A stretch of DNA of 64,000 nt from Oceanobacillus neutriphilus (GCF_014645515.1 NZ_BMLW01000005.1:62001-126000), one strand, 5' to 3'; positions 53,279-61,898 are shown, counted from the stretch's first letter. Notes: a model not told the origin generated them from the letters alone. Numbers and translations: made by a program.

Positions 53279-53896
53279 TTAATGAAAATCTTTAGTTCCT
53301 ATTCCTTCAACTAACTGGTGGGCAGCTTTTCGAAACCGATTGTCCAATGTTGAAATATCCTCTCCCATTAACGCAAAATAAAAGTAAGTGCCTATTAACT
53401 GGTCAATAACAAGATCAATATCTACATCCGAACGAATTTGTCCACTTTCGATACTCTCTTCTAGTATATGGGTAAATATCTGTCGACGTGGTAGAATGTA
53501 TTGCTCTCGATACATTCTCATTAGTTCCGGGTTACTGATTATTTCTAAAATAATAGGTGTTACTTTTTGTACCGAAACTCCAAATGACTGGCTAACTGAT
53601 TCAATCATTCCCTTTGCAATTTTGAGAAGATCTTCAATTTTGTTGCCGGTATTCGGGATTTGAACTTTATCAGCAATGGAACCGAATGCCTCCGAAACTA
53701 AATCTTCCTTTGTTTTCCACCTCCTATAAATAGTCGTTTTTCCTACGCCAGCTTTTTCTGCAACTTTTTCAATTCGTAGTTTTGAAATACCTGTCTCTAG
53801 CATAAGTGATCGCGTTGCAGATAATATTGCTTGATGTGCCTTTTGACTACGTGGACGCCCTGCATTTTTTTGTGTGTAATCTGAAATTTCCTTCAT
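53279..53896 (-). CDS. TetR family regulator
   Basis: A 205-residue TetR/AcrR-type repressor. The N-terminal helix-turn-helix is at about residues 22-65 (ILSATRSLMLETGISKLRIEKVAEKAGVGKTTIYRRW). The variable ligand-binding C-terminal domain has helices that fit the TetR_C family with LIDQLIGTYFYFALMG-like ends. It is co-transcribed with the hydrolase. A 15-bp palindrome lies 28 bases upstream, probably its own operator. Confidence 0.9.
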   Translation of the reverse strand: MKEISDYTQKNAGRPRSQKAHQAILSATRSLMLETGISKLRIEKVAEKAGVGKTTIYRRWKTKEDLVSEAFGSIADKVQIPNTGNKIEDLLKIAKGMIESVSQSFGVSVQKVTPIILEIISNPELMRMYREQYILPRRQIFTHILEESIESGQIRSDVDIDLVIDQLIGTYFYFALMGEDISTLDNRFRKAAHQLVEGIGTKDFH

Positions 53897-53923
53897 TATT
53901 TAAATACCCACCTTTTACATTAC

Positions 53924-53938
53924 GATACGAATCGTATC
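53924..53938. promoter_or_regulatory. Probable TetR operator
   Basis: Palindrome GATACGA A TCGTATC, 28 bases upstream of the TetR start codon. Length and place fit autoregulation of the TetR-hydrolase operon. Confidence 0.7.
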
Positions 53939-54067
53939 ATAAATAATAAGGCGATGTCAACTGCTTTTATGTTTAAAAATATATCTAGTCCTACTTTTTA
54001 GAGACATATAAATCAGTTGGTGAAAATCCAAGCTGTCAAAAACAAAAATGTTCTTTGGTCCTTAGAT

Positions 54068-54107
54068 AAAAAACCCGTCTTGAGCATTTATTCAAGACGG
54101 GTTTTTT
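54068..54107 (-). terminator. Terminator of the methyltransferase gene
   Basis: Perfect 16-bp stem AAAAAACCCGTCTTGA / TCAAGACGGGTTTTTT, 8-base loop; very strong, and bidirectional by sequence. Confidence 0.9.
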
Positions 54108-54122
54108 ATCGTTTTATAAGAT

Positions 54123-54881
54123 TTATTTATGATTATAAGCAACTATTATAAATCGATGTTCATAGTTTAAAATATAGCCATTTAATGTTAATTCTTTATA
54201 GGCATTCAACAGCTGTTCAAAGTTATCCTTTACATTAAATGCCGGAAATTCCCACTCAATAACCTTTGCATAGTAAATTAGAGCTTTCATATTAAAAAAT
54301 TTTTGGTAAGGAAAATATTCATTAGCAAACACAATCTCAAAATTACTTTCCTTTAGTTCGTGTTGAGTATTTCTCAAATTTAAGGTTCTAAATTTAGGTT
54401 GAAAATCAGGAATAAGCATATTTGATAATCGGTTTCCATTTTTTCCGCCAACCTGTTGAGTGATAAACACACCATTTGGTCTTAATACTCTTTTTACTTC
54501 ATTAACATTAAATGATTCATGTCTATTCATAATGATATCAAAACTATTATCATCATAATCAATGATGTCATCGTTATCAATTGAAGCTAGATTTATCCCT
54601 AAAGGAACTAATTTTCTTTTTAAAAGCTCAATATTTGGCTGCCAGCCTTCTGTTACCGATGTTTTTCCATAAGGATGGTTTAAAGATAGAAGAAACTCTC
54701 CGCCTCCTGTACCCATATCGAGTAATTCTAAAGCTGGAGACAAGTACTTGTTTACGATTCCAGCATAATTCCATGGAAGAGCTTCATTTTCCCAATCATC
54801 CATTATATAAGAAAAATCCCAACCTTCAAATTTCACTTCTTCATATTTTGTCCATTCGGTTTTTAGCGCATTTATATTCAT
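54123..54881 (-). CDS. Class I SAM-dependent methyltransferase
   Basis: A 252-residue Rossmann-fold methyltransferase. The SAM motif I is ELLDMGTGGGEFLLSL (about residue 52). Motif II is near IDNDDIIDY. An unusual IIMNRHESFNVNEVKRVLRPNGVFITQQVGG stands where motif IV/V is expected. It lacks the zinc finger of RlmA-type enzymes; the substrate is unknown. The ribosome-binding site (GTGGAGGG) lies in a leader that also encodes a 21-codon peptide and can form competing hairpins. That makes an inducible resistance-type methyltransferase a serious possibility, by inference only. It is an isolated gene with its own terminator. Confidence 0.8.
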   Translation of the reverse strand: MNINALKTEWTKYEEVKFEGWDFSYIMDDWENEALPWNYAGIVNKYLSPALELLDMGTGGGEFLLSLNHPYGKTSVTEGWQPNIELLKRKLVPLGINLASIDNDDIIDYDDNSFDIIMNRHESFNVNEVKRVLRPNGVFITQQVGGKNGNRLSNMLIPDFQPKFRTLNLRNTQHELKESNFEIVFANEYFPYQKFFNMKALIYYAKVIEWEFPAFNVKDNFEQLLNAYKELTLNGYILNYEHRFIIVAYNHK

Positions 54882-54883
54882 AA

Positions 54884-54989
54884 TAACTAACCCTCCACTT
54901 TTTTTATTATGTGGACGATACAGTTAACTGATAGATAGACTTAGGTTAACCTCGATACAGGCTCCATCAGATTTACTAACTGTATCGAG
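54884..54989 (-). promoter_or_regulatory. Alternative-hairpin leader of the methyltransferase mRNA
   Basis: Read on the minus strand. Segment 1 (54987-54977, CGATACAGTTA) can pair with segment 2 (CTGTATCGAG at 54960-54951, 10 bp) or with segment 3 (TAACTGTATCG at 54926-54916, 11 bp). Segment 3 can instead pair with the region of the ribosome-binding site: TAACT with AGTTA (54888-54884) and TCCAC (54915-54911) with GTGGA (54898-54894). So 1:2 leaves 3 free to hide the ribosome-binding site, while 1:3 exposes it. Segments 1 and 2 lie inside the leader peptide frame. Confidence 0.65.
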
Positions 54990-55006
54990 TAATTAATTCG
55001 TTTCAT
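54941..55006 (-). CDS. 21-residue leader peptide upstream of the methyltransferase
   Basis: A short frame from ATG 55006 to TAA 54941, with an excellent ribosome-binding site GGAGGGAG (55023-55016) 9 bases before it. The peptide begins MKRINYSIQLV and ends EPVSRLT. Codons 7-10 form hairpin segment 1 and codons 16-19 form segment 2, so a ribosome stalled in the peptide would decide which hairpin forms. The layout resembles leaders of erm, cat and similar genes. I do not recognise the peptide itself. Confidence 0.65.
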   Translation of the reverse strand: MKRINYSIQLVNLMEPVSRLT

Positions 55007-55171
55007 ATTAATGAACTCCCTCCATATACTAGACTCTGCCCAAATAATTGTAATTGTAAATTTCACGGATTAATTTAAATATACCAAACTTTTTCATTAT
55101 TAAAAAGCTTATTTTGTTGACGACGAGTAACTAAAGGAATTTCAAACTTTATTACAGATTAGCCGAATAAG

Positions 55172-55214
55172 AAAAAGCAGCGCTGCATAGTGTAGATGAT
55201 TACTATGCAGCGCT
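55172..55214 (-). terminator. Terminator of the ferredoxin-reductase gene
   Basis: Perfect 13-bp stem AGCGCTGCATAGT / ACTATGCAGCGCT, 10-base loop; on the minus strand followed by GCTTTTTC. It belongs to a repeated unit also found at 61.7 kb. Confidence 0.85.
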
Positions 55215-55226
55215 TATAAATTTCTT

Positions 55227-56279
55227 TTACTTTTTAGTATATAAATGCGGAAGCAGCTCTCTGTTTTTCGCATCAAATTTAGAGTTATGAGAAGAAATAT
55301 AAATCTCTTTATTTGAGTCAGGCTTCATATATAATTTTGCCTGGTTTACTGCATTTGCCGCATCATTATATGCTCCAGCGATTAATCGTACTTTGCCATC
55401 AAATGAAAGAATATCACCAGCAGCATATAAACCGTCTATGTTTGTTTCAGCTTTACCAGATCCTTTCACGAAAAAGTCACGTTCCAGCTCTATTTGTAAT
55501 GGACTTTCTTTAATAAATTTCAGTTCCCTGTCATAACCATAATTAATGATTAAGTCATCCGCTTCAAATTGGACCTCTTCACCGGTTTTTTGATTTTTTG
55601 TCAGGATTTCTTTGATACGATGGCCGTCCTCATCAGCAATCAGCTTCTCTATCTTCGTATTTTTATAGATACTGGCAGAGGAGGCTTCCAGATGAGCGAT
55701 GTGTGCTTCCATCGCTTTGAATTCCTCCCCGCGATAAATCAATGATACTTTTTCTGCGATGGGCTCCAGTTCGTTGACCCAGTCAATGGCCGTATCTCCA
55801 CCACCGGAAATGACTATTTTTTTATCTTTAAATTCCTCAAGACTCTGAACCGTATAATGAAGATTGCTGGCTTCAAAACGATCCGCTCCTTCTATATCTA
55901 ATTTAATTGGTTCAAAGATTCCTCCCCCAGTTGCCAGAATAACTGTTCTGCTCACGTATTCGTGTCCTGTATGAGTAGTTACCACAAAAAGCTCCTCTTG
56001 ATTCTTTTCCAACTTTTCCACTTTTTCCTTTAAAATAATTTCCGGATCAAATGTACACGCCTGCTCTTTCATCTGCTCTATCAATTGAGCGCCGGTAATC
56101 GGCGTTATACCTCCTACATCCCAAATCATTTTTTCTGGATAGACATGAACCTTGCCTCCAAGCTCAGGTTTAAATTCGATAATGCGGGCGGATAAATCCC
56201 GCATTCCACAATAGAAGGCCGCATATAAACCTGCTGAGCCGCCACCAATAATTGTTACATCCTTGCATTCTGTCGTCAT
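55227..56279 (-). CDS. ycgT: Ferredoxin/flavodoxin-NADP reductase, thioredoxin-reductase-like
   Basis: A 350-residue FAD/NADPH enzyme of the YumC/YcgT type, which has the thioredoxin-reductase fold but lacks the redox CxxC. FAD loop TIIGGGSAGLYAAFYCG (about residues 9-25), NADPH loop IVISGGGDTAIDW (about 155-167), second FAD motif GLYAAGDILSFDGKVRLIAGAYNDAANAVNQ. It reduces ferredoxin or ferric chelates. Closeness to the siderophore importer suggests a role in releasing iron. The assignment to YcgT rather than YumC rests on context. GGGAGGG lies before the ATG. Confidence 0.85.
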   Translation of the reverse strand: MTTECKDVTIIGGGSAGLYAAFYCGMRDLSARIIEFKPELGGKVHVYPEKMIWDVGGITPITGAQLIEQMKEQACTFDPEIILKEKVEKLEKNQEELFVVTTHTGHEYVSRTVILATGGGIFEPIKLDIEGADRFEASNLHYTVQSLEEFKDKKIVISGGGDTAIDWVNELEPIAEKVSLIYRGEEFKAMEAHIAHLEASSASIYKNTKIEKLIADEDGHRIKEILTKNQKTGEEVQFEADDLIINYGYDRELKFIKESPLQIELERDFFVKGSGKAETNIDGLYAAGDILSFDGKVRLIAGAYNDAANAVNQAKLYMKPDSNKEIYISSHNSKFDAKNRELLPHLYTKK

Positions 56280-56455
56280 TTAACAACCCTCCCTAATTGG
56301 AAATTTAACCAGTTCGACACCCTCCGCTATTATTTCTATGCCGTTCTAATGACAGTATAGGTAGTATTTGAGCAACGCTTGATGCCAACTCTACATTTTG
56401 TTTTATAACGGTTTGCCGTTCTGCCAGTATCCCTCTTTAATTATTTTTTTGAACA

Positions 56456-57376
56456 TTATGACTTAAAGTGATATTGCATTTCTTTAATCATTTGATTAAA
56501 TCCTTGCTTACCTTCTTTAGTGTTGCCAAACAGTGGCCAACAATGGCACATTTTTTCTCCAATAATATAATTAATATTTAAATTGTATTGCTTTTCTACG
56601 TCAATAAACCTTTCTAAATAAGCATAAAATATTTCACGGGTGCCAAGCATTATTGTAAAAGGACATAAACCTGTCATATCAAAGTTGATGGTCGTTGACA
56701 GCCCTTTAAATTCTTCTTCATTCATATAACGTGTCAATTCAACCATAAAAGCTGGATGCATTATTCTATCATATTTATTTAAGCGATACATATGTCTGAG
56801 TTCTTTTTCTTTAGGTGGTACATCCGCTGCTGGTGAACAGAGCATCATATGGTTTGGATACGGTAAATTTCGATTGGTCTTTTTCATATAAGAAAAGATA
56901 TATAAACATAAAGAAGCGCCTGCAGAAAAACCAATGATTTGTATATATTTTGCCTCGTAATCTTCTAATGCAAGTTCATATGTTTGTAACCCTGCTTCAC
57001 AAATTTTTGAGAAGTTTACATTTGGCAGCAATGGATAAAACGGAATAATGATTTCTACATCCAGATGATTTATTATTTTTATAACCTGTTTAAAATCATT
57101 TCCTGATGGCGGTGCAATAAATCCTCCACCAAAGAAATAAATGACTGCTTTAGATGGTGTTTTACCTTTTTTCTTTATTCGATAACAATCTCTATTATGA
57201 ACCGCCGTTTTTTCGACATGATAATTTTTAAATTTGTTTTCAGGAAATTTAAAACGTTGCTTTTCAGGCAAATTACGCATCATTTCATCAAAAGCTTCAC
57301 CCTTTTTAGCCATATTTCGCTTATTATTTATTAATTTAAGTACAGCCATTGTATAATGATATTGTAATGAAAGCAT
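56456..57376 (-). CDS. Alpha/beta hydrolase (esterase/lipase-like)
   Basis: A 306-residue alpha/beta hydrolase of the hormone-sensitive-lipase-like group. The oxyanion-hole stretch is AVIYFFGGGFIAPPSG (usual HGGG changed to FGGG), the nucleophile elbow is IIGFSAGASLCLY (serine), and a late histidine lies in KMCHCWPLFG. ATG 57376 (9 bases after GGAGG) is preferred to the ATG 6 bases upstream, which is too close. It is on the same strand, 51 bases behind the siderophore ATPase gene. A siderophore esterase is an attractive guess, not shown. Confidence 0.78.
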   Translation of the reverse strand: MLSLQYHYTMAVLKLINNKRNMAKKGEAFDEMMRNLPEKQRFKFPENKFKNYHVEKTAVHNRDCYRIKKKGKTPSKAVIYFFGGGFIAPPSGNDFKQVIKIINHLDVEIIIPFYPLLPNVNFSKICEAGLQTYELALEDYEAKYIQIIGFSAGASLCLYIFSYMKKTNRNLPYPNHMMLCSPAADVPPKEKELRHMYRLNKYDRIMHPAFMVELTRYMNEEEFKGLSTTINFDMTGLCPFTIMLGTREIFYAYLERFIDVEKQYNLNINYIIGEKMCHCWPLFGNTKEGKQGFNQMIKEMQYHFKS

Positions 57377-57427
57377 ATTCATAAACCTCCAAATATCGAT
57401 TTATCTAATAACAGTCATTAAATAAGT

Positions 57428-58234
57428 TTAAGAATAATTGATATGATGTCGTCCAATGGGGACTACAGAAGGTGATCCTGAAACCGGGTCCTCTATCACC
57501 TGACAATTTAATCCAAATATATCCTTAATCAACGTACTTGTAATCACTTCGGATGGCTTACCTTCTGCCATTAATTTTCCACTGTGCATCGCAAAAATAT
57601 TGTGTGCATAGCGTGCAGATAGATTAATATCATGAAGAACCATCACAATTGTTGTTCCATATTTATGGTTAAGATCCGTAAGTAAATCTAAAATTTCAAC
57701 CTGATACGTAATATCTAAAAAGGTTGTAGGCTCATCAAGAAATAGGATATCAGTTTGTTGGGCCAGAGCCATTGCAATCCAGACCCGTTGTCTTTGTCCA
57801 CCTGAAAGTTCATCTATATGATAATTGGCCAGTTTGGTAATATTCATAATGTCCATTGCCTCAGCTACTGCTTCATAATCCTTCTTTGACCATCCACTGA
57901 GTAAGGATTGATGCGGAAATCTCCCTCTCCCCACTAAATCTGCAACCGAGATTCCCTCTGGAACAATAGGAGATTGCGGTAAAAGTCCAAGTGTCCGGGC
58001 TAATTTTTTAGAGGGTATTTTTTCAATGGACTTCCCATCAAGTACAACCTCTCCTGAAGCAGGTTTTAATAATCTGGCCATCGTTTTAAGCAGGGTAGAC
58101 TTACCACATGCATTTGGTCCAATAATGACACTTATTTTATTATTAGGAATAACAAGATTCACTTCTTTAATAATCGTTTTATGATCATAGCCAGCTACTA
58201 TTTGGTCCACTTCAAAAACATGTTCCGGTTTCAT
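57428..58234 (-). CDS. Iron-siderophore ABC transporter ATP-binding protein
   Basis: A 268-residue FecE/FhuC-type ATPase. Walker A GPNACGKSTLLKTMARLLKPASGEV (about 38), ABC signature LSGGQRQRVWIAMALAQQ, Walker B ILFLDEPTTFLD, and the switch histidine in IVMVLHDINLSARYA. It energises the two permeases encoded just upstream. Its ATG overlaps the permease stop by one base (TAATG). Confidence 0.95.
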   Translation of the reverse strand: MKPEHVFEVDQIVAGYDHKTIIKEVNLVIPNNKISVIIGPNACGKSTLLKTMARLLKPASGEVVLDGKSIEKIPSKKLARTLGLLPQSPIVPEGISVADLVGRGRFPHQSLLSGWSKKDYEAVAEAMDIMNITKLANYHIDELSGGQRQRVWIAMALAQQTDILFLDEPTTFLDITYQVEILDLLTDLNHKYGTTIVMVLHDINLSARYAHNIFAMHSGKLMAEGKPSEVITSTLIKDIFGLNCQVIEDPVSGSPSVVPIGRHHINYS

Positions 58235-59265
58235 TATAATTCTCCCCTTTGATTCATTCGAATCAGTAAGTAAATCAAGTATGGCGCTCCAATGATTCCC
58301 GTTATGACACCGACTGGAAATCTGACATCAAAGGCAAATTGTCCAATTAAATCAGAGGCTAAAACAATATTCGCACCTACAAGACCAGCAGGAATGATCG
58401 TTGAAAATCCCGCCCCTACCAGTCTTTTAGCAATTGGTCCCGCAAGGAAGGTAATAAATGCAATTGGTCCTGTTGTTGAGGTTGCCAAAGCAATCATGAT
58501 TACAGAACTTAAAATAAGCATCATCCTGGTTATATCTGTATTCACTCCAAGGGAAATGGCTGATTGCTCTCCAAGCTCCAGTATACTTAAATGTTTTGTT
58601 AAAAGAATAATGATAGGAACTAAGATGAAAACAGATATTATCAGAGGCGGTAAATCATGCATTTGCGAACCGTTCAGGCTGCCGTTAAGCCATCTAAGTG
58701 CTGCAGGGAGGTTTTGTTCAGCACTGACGAGCATCAAATAAGATATAAGGGCATCAAACATTGCCTGGACGCCAATACCAATCAGAATTAACCTTCCAAT
58801 TGAAAACCCTCTTATTCCAGATAATCCATAAATTACAATGACGGTAATGAGACCTGCAATCAACGATGCAATAGAAATAACAGCATTACCCGCCTGCAAA
58901 ATAACGATACAAAACACCGCTGTGGCACTTGAACCACTTGTGATACCAAGCACGTTAGGATTTGCTAAGGGATTACGAAACAACGTTTGAAAAATAGTTC
59001 CGGCAATACCGAATGCAAATCCTGCAAATAAGCCTGCCAGCATTCTCGGCAGCCGTATTACATTAACCGCAAAAGAAACACCTTGAATTTGCTCCCCTGT
59101 AAGCGTCCGGATAACATCCTTTATTGGATAAATCGTGTTCCCCAGTAATAACATAAGAAGACATAGAATACATGCTAAAGCTGTAAGAATACTTGTCACG
59201 ATAATCCAGCGGCGGCGCCTTTGCTGTCTGCCTTCCATAATGTATGTAACAGAATTATTTCTCAT
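58234..59265 (-). CDS. Iron-siderophore ABC transporter permease (FecD-like)
   Basis: A 343-residue FecCD-family permease with about nine or ten membrane helices. Family marks: RLPRMLAGLFAGFAFGIAGTIFQTLFRNPLANPNVLGITSG at about residue 75-115 (the LANP/LG motif), and GPIAFITFLAGPIAKRLVG, which contacts the ATPase. It begins with an unusually basic stretch (GRQQRRRRW). ATGA overlap with the preceding permease gene. Confidence 0.94.
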   Translation of the reverse strand: MRNNSVTYIMEGRQQRRRRWIIVTSILTALACILCLLMLLLGNTIYPIKDVIRTLTGEQIQGVSFAVNVIRLPRMLAGLFAGFAFGIAGTIFQTLFRNPLANPNVLGITSGSSATAVFCIVILQAGNAVISIASLIAGLITVIVIYGLSGIRGFSIGRLILIGIGVQAMFDALISYLMLVSAEQNLPAALRWLNGSLNGSQMHDLPPLIISVFILVPIIILLTKHLSILELGEQSAISLGVNTDITRMMLILSSVIMIALATSTTGPIAFITFLAGPIAKRLVGAGFSTIIPAGLVGANIVLASDLIGQFAFDVRFPVGVITGIIGAPYLIYLLIRMNQRGEL

Positions 59266-60302
59266 AATGAACTCACTTTCGATCTAATAGCTAATGTAAT
59301 TAATAATGGTGCTCCTATAAATGCAGTCACCACACCAACTTCCAACTCACCCGGACTGCCAATTAGTCTGCCGGCTACGTCTGACAATGTTAAAATAATC
59401 GCTCCAGAGATTGCTGACATCGGGATCACAAATCGCAAATCAGGTCCGAGTACAAGGCGCATGACATGCGTTGATAATAAACCAATAAAGCCGATTGGGC
59501 CTGCTAAAGCAGTAGCAGCTCCACATAAAAGAACAGCCCCAAGGGAAGAAGCGAACCGGAGAATCCCTGTTCGCACACCTAAACCCGTAGCAGCTTCATC
59601 GCCTAATGCCATCGCATTTAATGCAGGAGCTGTAAGAATTGCTATTAGTACCCCAGTGACCAGAAAAGGAGCAAATGTAGTGATACTATCCCACGATCCT
59701 GAACCGACACTCCCTACTTGCCAAAATCGAAATTGCTCCATGGTGTGAGAGCGTGGAATCAAAATCGCAGTGACAAACGAAGATAAAGCTGCACTTGTAG
59801 CTGTCCCCGCCAAAACAAGCTTAATGGGTGTAGCACCGTTACGCCCCAGCGAGCCAATTCCAAAAACAATAACTGTAGTAAATGCAGCACCAACTAAAGC
59901 AAGCCAAATATATTGATTCGCACTACTGATATTGAAGAAAGCAATGCCAATAACCACAAATAATGATGCCCCTGTATTCACTCCAAGTATACTTGGATCT
60001 GCAAGCGGGTTACGGGTAACGGATTGCATAAGAGCTCCCGAAACCCCGAGCGCTACACCGCATAATAGACTAAAAATAGTTCGGGGGATCCTATTACGAA
60101 CAATATTTGCATCATAAGATGTTGTATTTGGGTGAAATAACCCATCTATTACTTCATCAAAACCAACCATTTTTGATCCAAACACCAGAGAAACAATCAC
60201 ACATACTACAAGTAAGATAAAACTAACTATCAGAACGATTACAAAATATTTTGGAATGTGCGGGTTTACCTGTTTTAATTTTGTACCCGAAAATCTATTC
60301 AT
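59262..60302 (-). CDS. Iron-siderophore ABC transporter permease (FecC-like)
   Basis: A 346-residue FecCD-family permease forming a heterodimer with the next gene's product. RIPRTIFSLLCGVALGVSGALMQSVTRNPLADPSILGVNTGA is the conserved block, with GPIGFIGLLSTHVMRLVLGPD as the coupling region. It overlaps the binding-protein gene by 8 bases and has GGAGGAGC inside that gene's end. Confidence 0.94.
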   Translation of the reverse strand: MNRFSGTKLKQVNPHIPKYFVIVLIVSFILLVVCVIVSLVFGSKMVGFDEVIDGLFHPNTTSYDANIVRNRIPRTIFSLLCGVALGVSGALMQSVTRNPLADPSILGVNTGASLFVVIGIAFFNISSANQYIWLALVGAAFTTVIVFGIGSLGRNGATPIKLVLAGTATSAALSSFVTAILIPRSHTMEQFRFWQVGSVGSGSWDSITTFAPFLVTGVLIAILTAPALNAMALGDEAATGLGVRTGILRFASSLGAVLLCGAATALAGPIGFIGLLSTHVMRLVLGPDLRFVIPMSAISGAIILTLSDVAGRLIGSPGELEVGVVTAFIGAPLLITLAIRSKVSSL

Positions 60303-61356
60303 TTATATTTTCAACAGCTCCTCCAATTAATTCCAAGTATTCATCAATTGTATAAGTAATGGAAAGCGGAGTTGGAGTTCCAGCAGCTACTAAAGGTGTA
60401 TCACTATCAATAAAAGCAACAGAACCTCTTTCAATTGCAGGAATTTTGCCAAGCAATGGATCATCTTGAAGCGTTTCTAATAATGCTTCATTACCATAAC
60501 CGACAATGATATCTGCATCATTTAACGCTCCGGCATTTTCAGCACTTAAATTCAAGGAATAACTATCTTCATCTTCAATCATTTCAGTTATGCTTTCTGG
60601 ATATTCCAGTCCTAATTCATATAAGAAAGCCCCGCGAGAATCAATCGGTGTATAGATGTGCAATTGAGACGTATCTTCCGCTGAAAAATTGACCCATACT
60701 ACTTTCTTTCCTTCAATTTCGGGATATTCCTTCAATTTTTCATCGATTGTATCTTCTACATCTGTAATAAGCTGTTCTCCCTCTGCTTCCATCCCCATGC
60801 CTTTTGCATTATAAAGCACCTGCTCACGCCATGTAGTTGTCCAAGGAGAGGTTGGGTATGCCACAACCGGTGCAATTTCACTTAGCAAATCGTAATCTTC
60901 CTGTGTAATACCAGAGTAAGCTGCAAGAATAACATCTGGCTGCGCATCTGAAATTGCCTCAAAATCAAGCCCATCTGTATCTTGGAATACATTCGGATCT
61001 GTGGCATCAAGCTCTTCAAGTTTTTCTGCCGTCCAAGGCAGTAAACCATTATCATCTTGTTGAACCCCAAAATTCGCTTCTGAAAACCCTACTGGTACAA
61101 CGCCAAGTGCCAACGCAACATCTTGATTTCCCCATTGAATGGTAACCACGCGTTCGGGCTTGCTTTCAATTTCCGTTTCTCCAAAAGCGTGTTCTATAGT
61201 GATTGGATATTCCCCTGCTTCTTCAGAGCCGCTATTTGATTCAGTGTCTTCTTCGTCCTTTGTAGATTTCGAATCCGATGAACATGCAGCCAGTGCAATC
61301 ATGCATATAAATAAAATGAGCAATGCTCCTATTTGCATTTTTTTGTATGTTTTCAT
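60295..61356 (-). CDS. Iron-siderophore ABC transporter substrate-binding lipoprotein
   Basis: A 353-residue lipoprotein. Signal peptide with lipobox IALAAC (Cys about 23) followed by an acidic Ser/Glu linker, then a class III (FecB/BtuF-like) binding protein: GETEIESKPERVVTIQWGNQDVALALGVVPVG, then a long inter-lobe helix and LETLQDDPLLGKIPAI. The YfiY/FhuD-type hydroxamate binders are the nearest I recall, but the ligand cannot be read from sequence. I start it at ATG 61356, after AGGGAAGG; an ATG 51 bases upstream adds a hydrophilic stretch ahead of the signal peptide. A perfect Fur box lies 173 bases upstream. Confidence 0.92.
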   Translation of the reverse strand: MKTYKKMQIGALLILFICMIALAACSSDSKSTKDEEDTESNSGSEEAGEYPITIEHAFGETEIESKPERVVTIQWGNQDVALALGVVPVGFSEANFGVQQDDNGLLPWTAEKLEELDATDPNVFQDTDGLDFEAISDAQPDVILAAYSGITQEDYDLLSEIAPVVAYPTSPWTTTWREQVLYNAKGMGMEAEGEQLITDVEDTIDEKLKEYPEIEGKKVVWVNFSAEDTSQLHIYTPIDSRGAFLYELGLEYPESITEMIEDEDSYSLNLSAENAGALNDADIIVGYGNEALLETLQDDPLLGKIPAIERGSVAFIDSDTPLVAAGTPTPLSITYTIDEYLELIGGAVENINE

Positions 61357-61528
61357 TTGTATGTCCTTCCCTCTTCCATTATTTTTTATGTATCCCATAT
61401 GAATCAACTACATCACTGATTAGCTAAATTAAAATTAGTAGGCTCCTTTCTGTTATATATCGTTGATAACAACTAAACTTTTATATAAAATTCTATTAGC
61501 AGTACAATAGACCAATACTAATTGGTAT

Positions 61529-61543
61529 TGATAATCATTATCA
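61529..61543. promoter_or_regulatory. Fur box
   Basis: TGATAATCATTATCA, an exact match to the 7-1-7 Bacillus Fur consensus. It lies upstream of the siderophore-uptake operon, so the operon is expected to be repressed in iron-replete cells. Confidence 0.9.
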
Positions 61544-61702
61544 ATTAGTAAGTTTATCCCAAAAATGACGGGTTGTCAATATGCTTATTAACAAAATGCT
61601 GTTTGATAGATGCCGCTTGTCATTCACTAGTATGTTCCATATCTTTGAAGTTAAATAGTTTGTCTGTTTTTGGTATAATGAATGTTCCAGTAACGGGCTA
61701 TC

Positions 61703-61757
61703 AGCCGAATGAAAAAAGGCACTGCATAGTAGTGATCTACATTATGCAATGCCTTTT
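61703..61757. repeat. AGCCGAAT-hairpin repeat unit (second copy at 55.16-55.21 kb)
   Basis: AGCCGAAT, then a hairpin with arms AAAAGGCACTGCATA / TATGCAATGCCTTTT (one mismatch) and an inner GTAG/CTAC stem. The terminator at 55172-55214 is preceded by the same AGCCGAAT (55161) and shares the GCATAGT..GATGAT-type core. The surrounding 61.54-61.86 kb holds no gene I can support. Confidence 0.6.
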
Positions 61758-61858
61758 AATGATTAATTTAAAGTGATATCTCTACCATGCAGCAATCATA
61801 ATTTAAATGTTTTATTAGAGCATTGTCAGTTAAAACATTTCTAGAAGTATTTATAAGA

Positions 61859-61898
61859 TAAAAAGAACCATCCCTATTCTAAAAGGTGATGGTTCTTA
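61859..61898 (-). terminator. Terminator downstream of the tRNA transcript
   Basis: On the minus strand: AAGAACCATC / GATGGTTCTT perfect 10-bp stem, 15-base loop, then TTTTATC. It is the first good terminator after the tRNA genes. Confidence 0.75.

Noticed and set aside
61573..61776. 67-codon rightward frame behind the Fur box
   Set aside because: Crosses the AGCCGAAT hairpin repeat; no ribosome-binding site; composition not protein-like.
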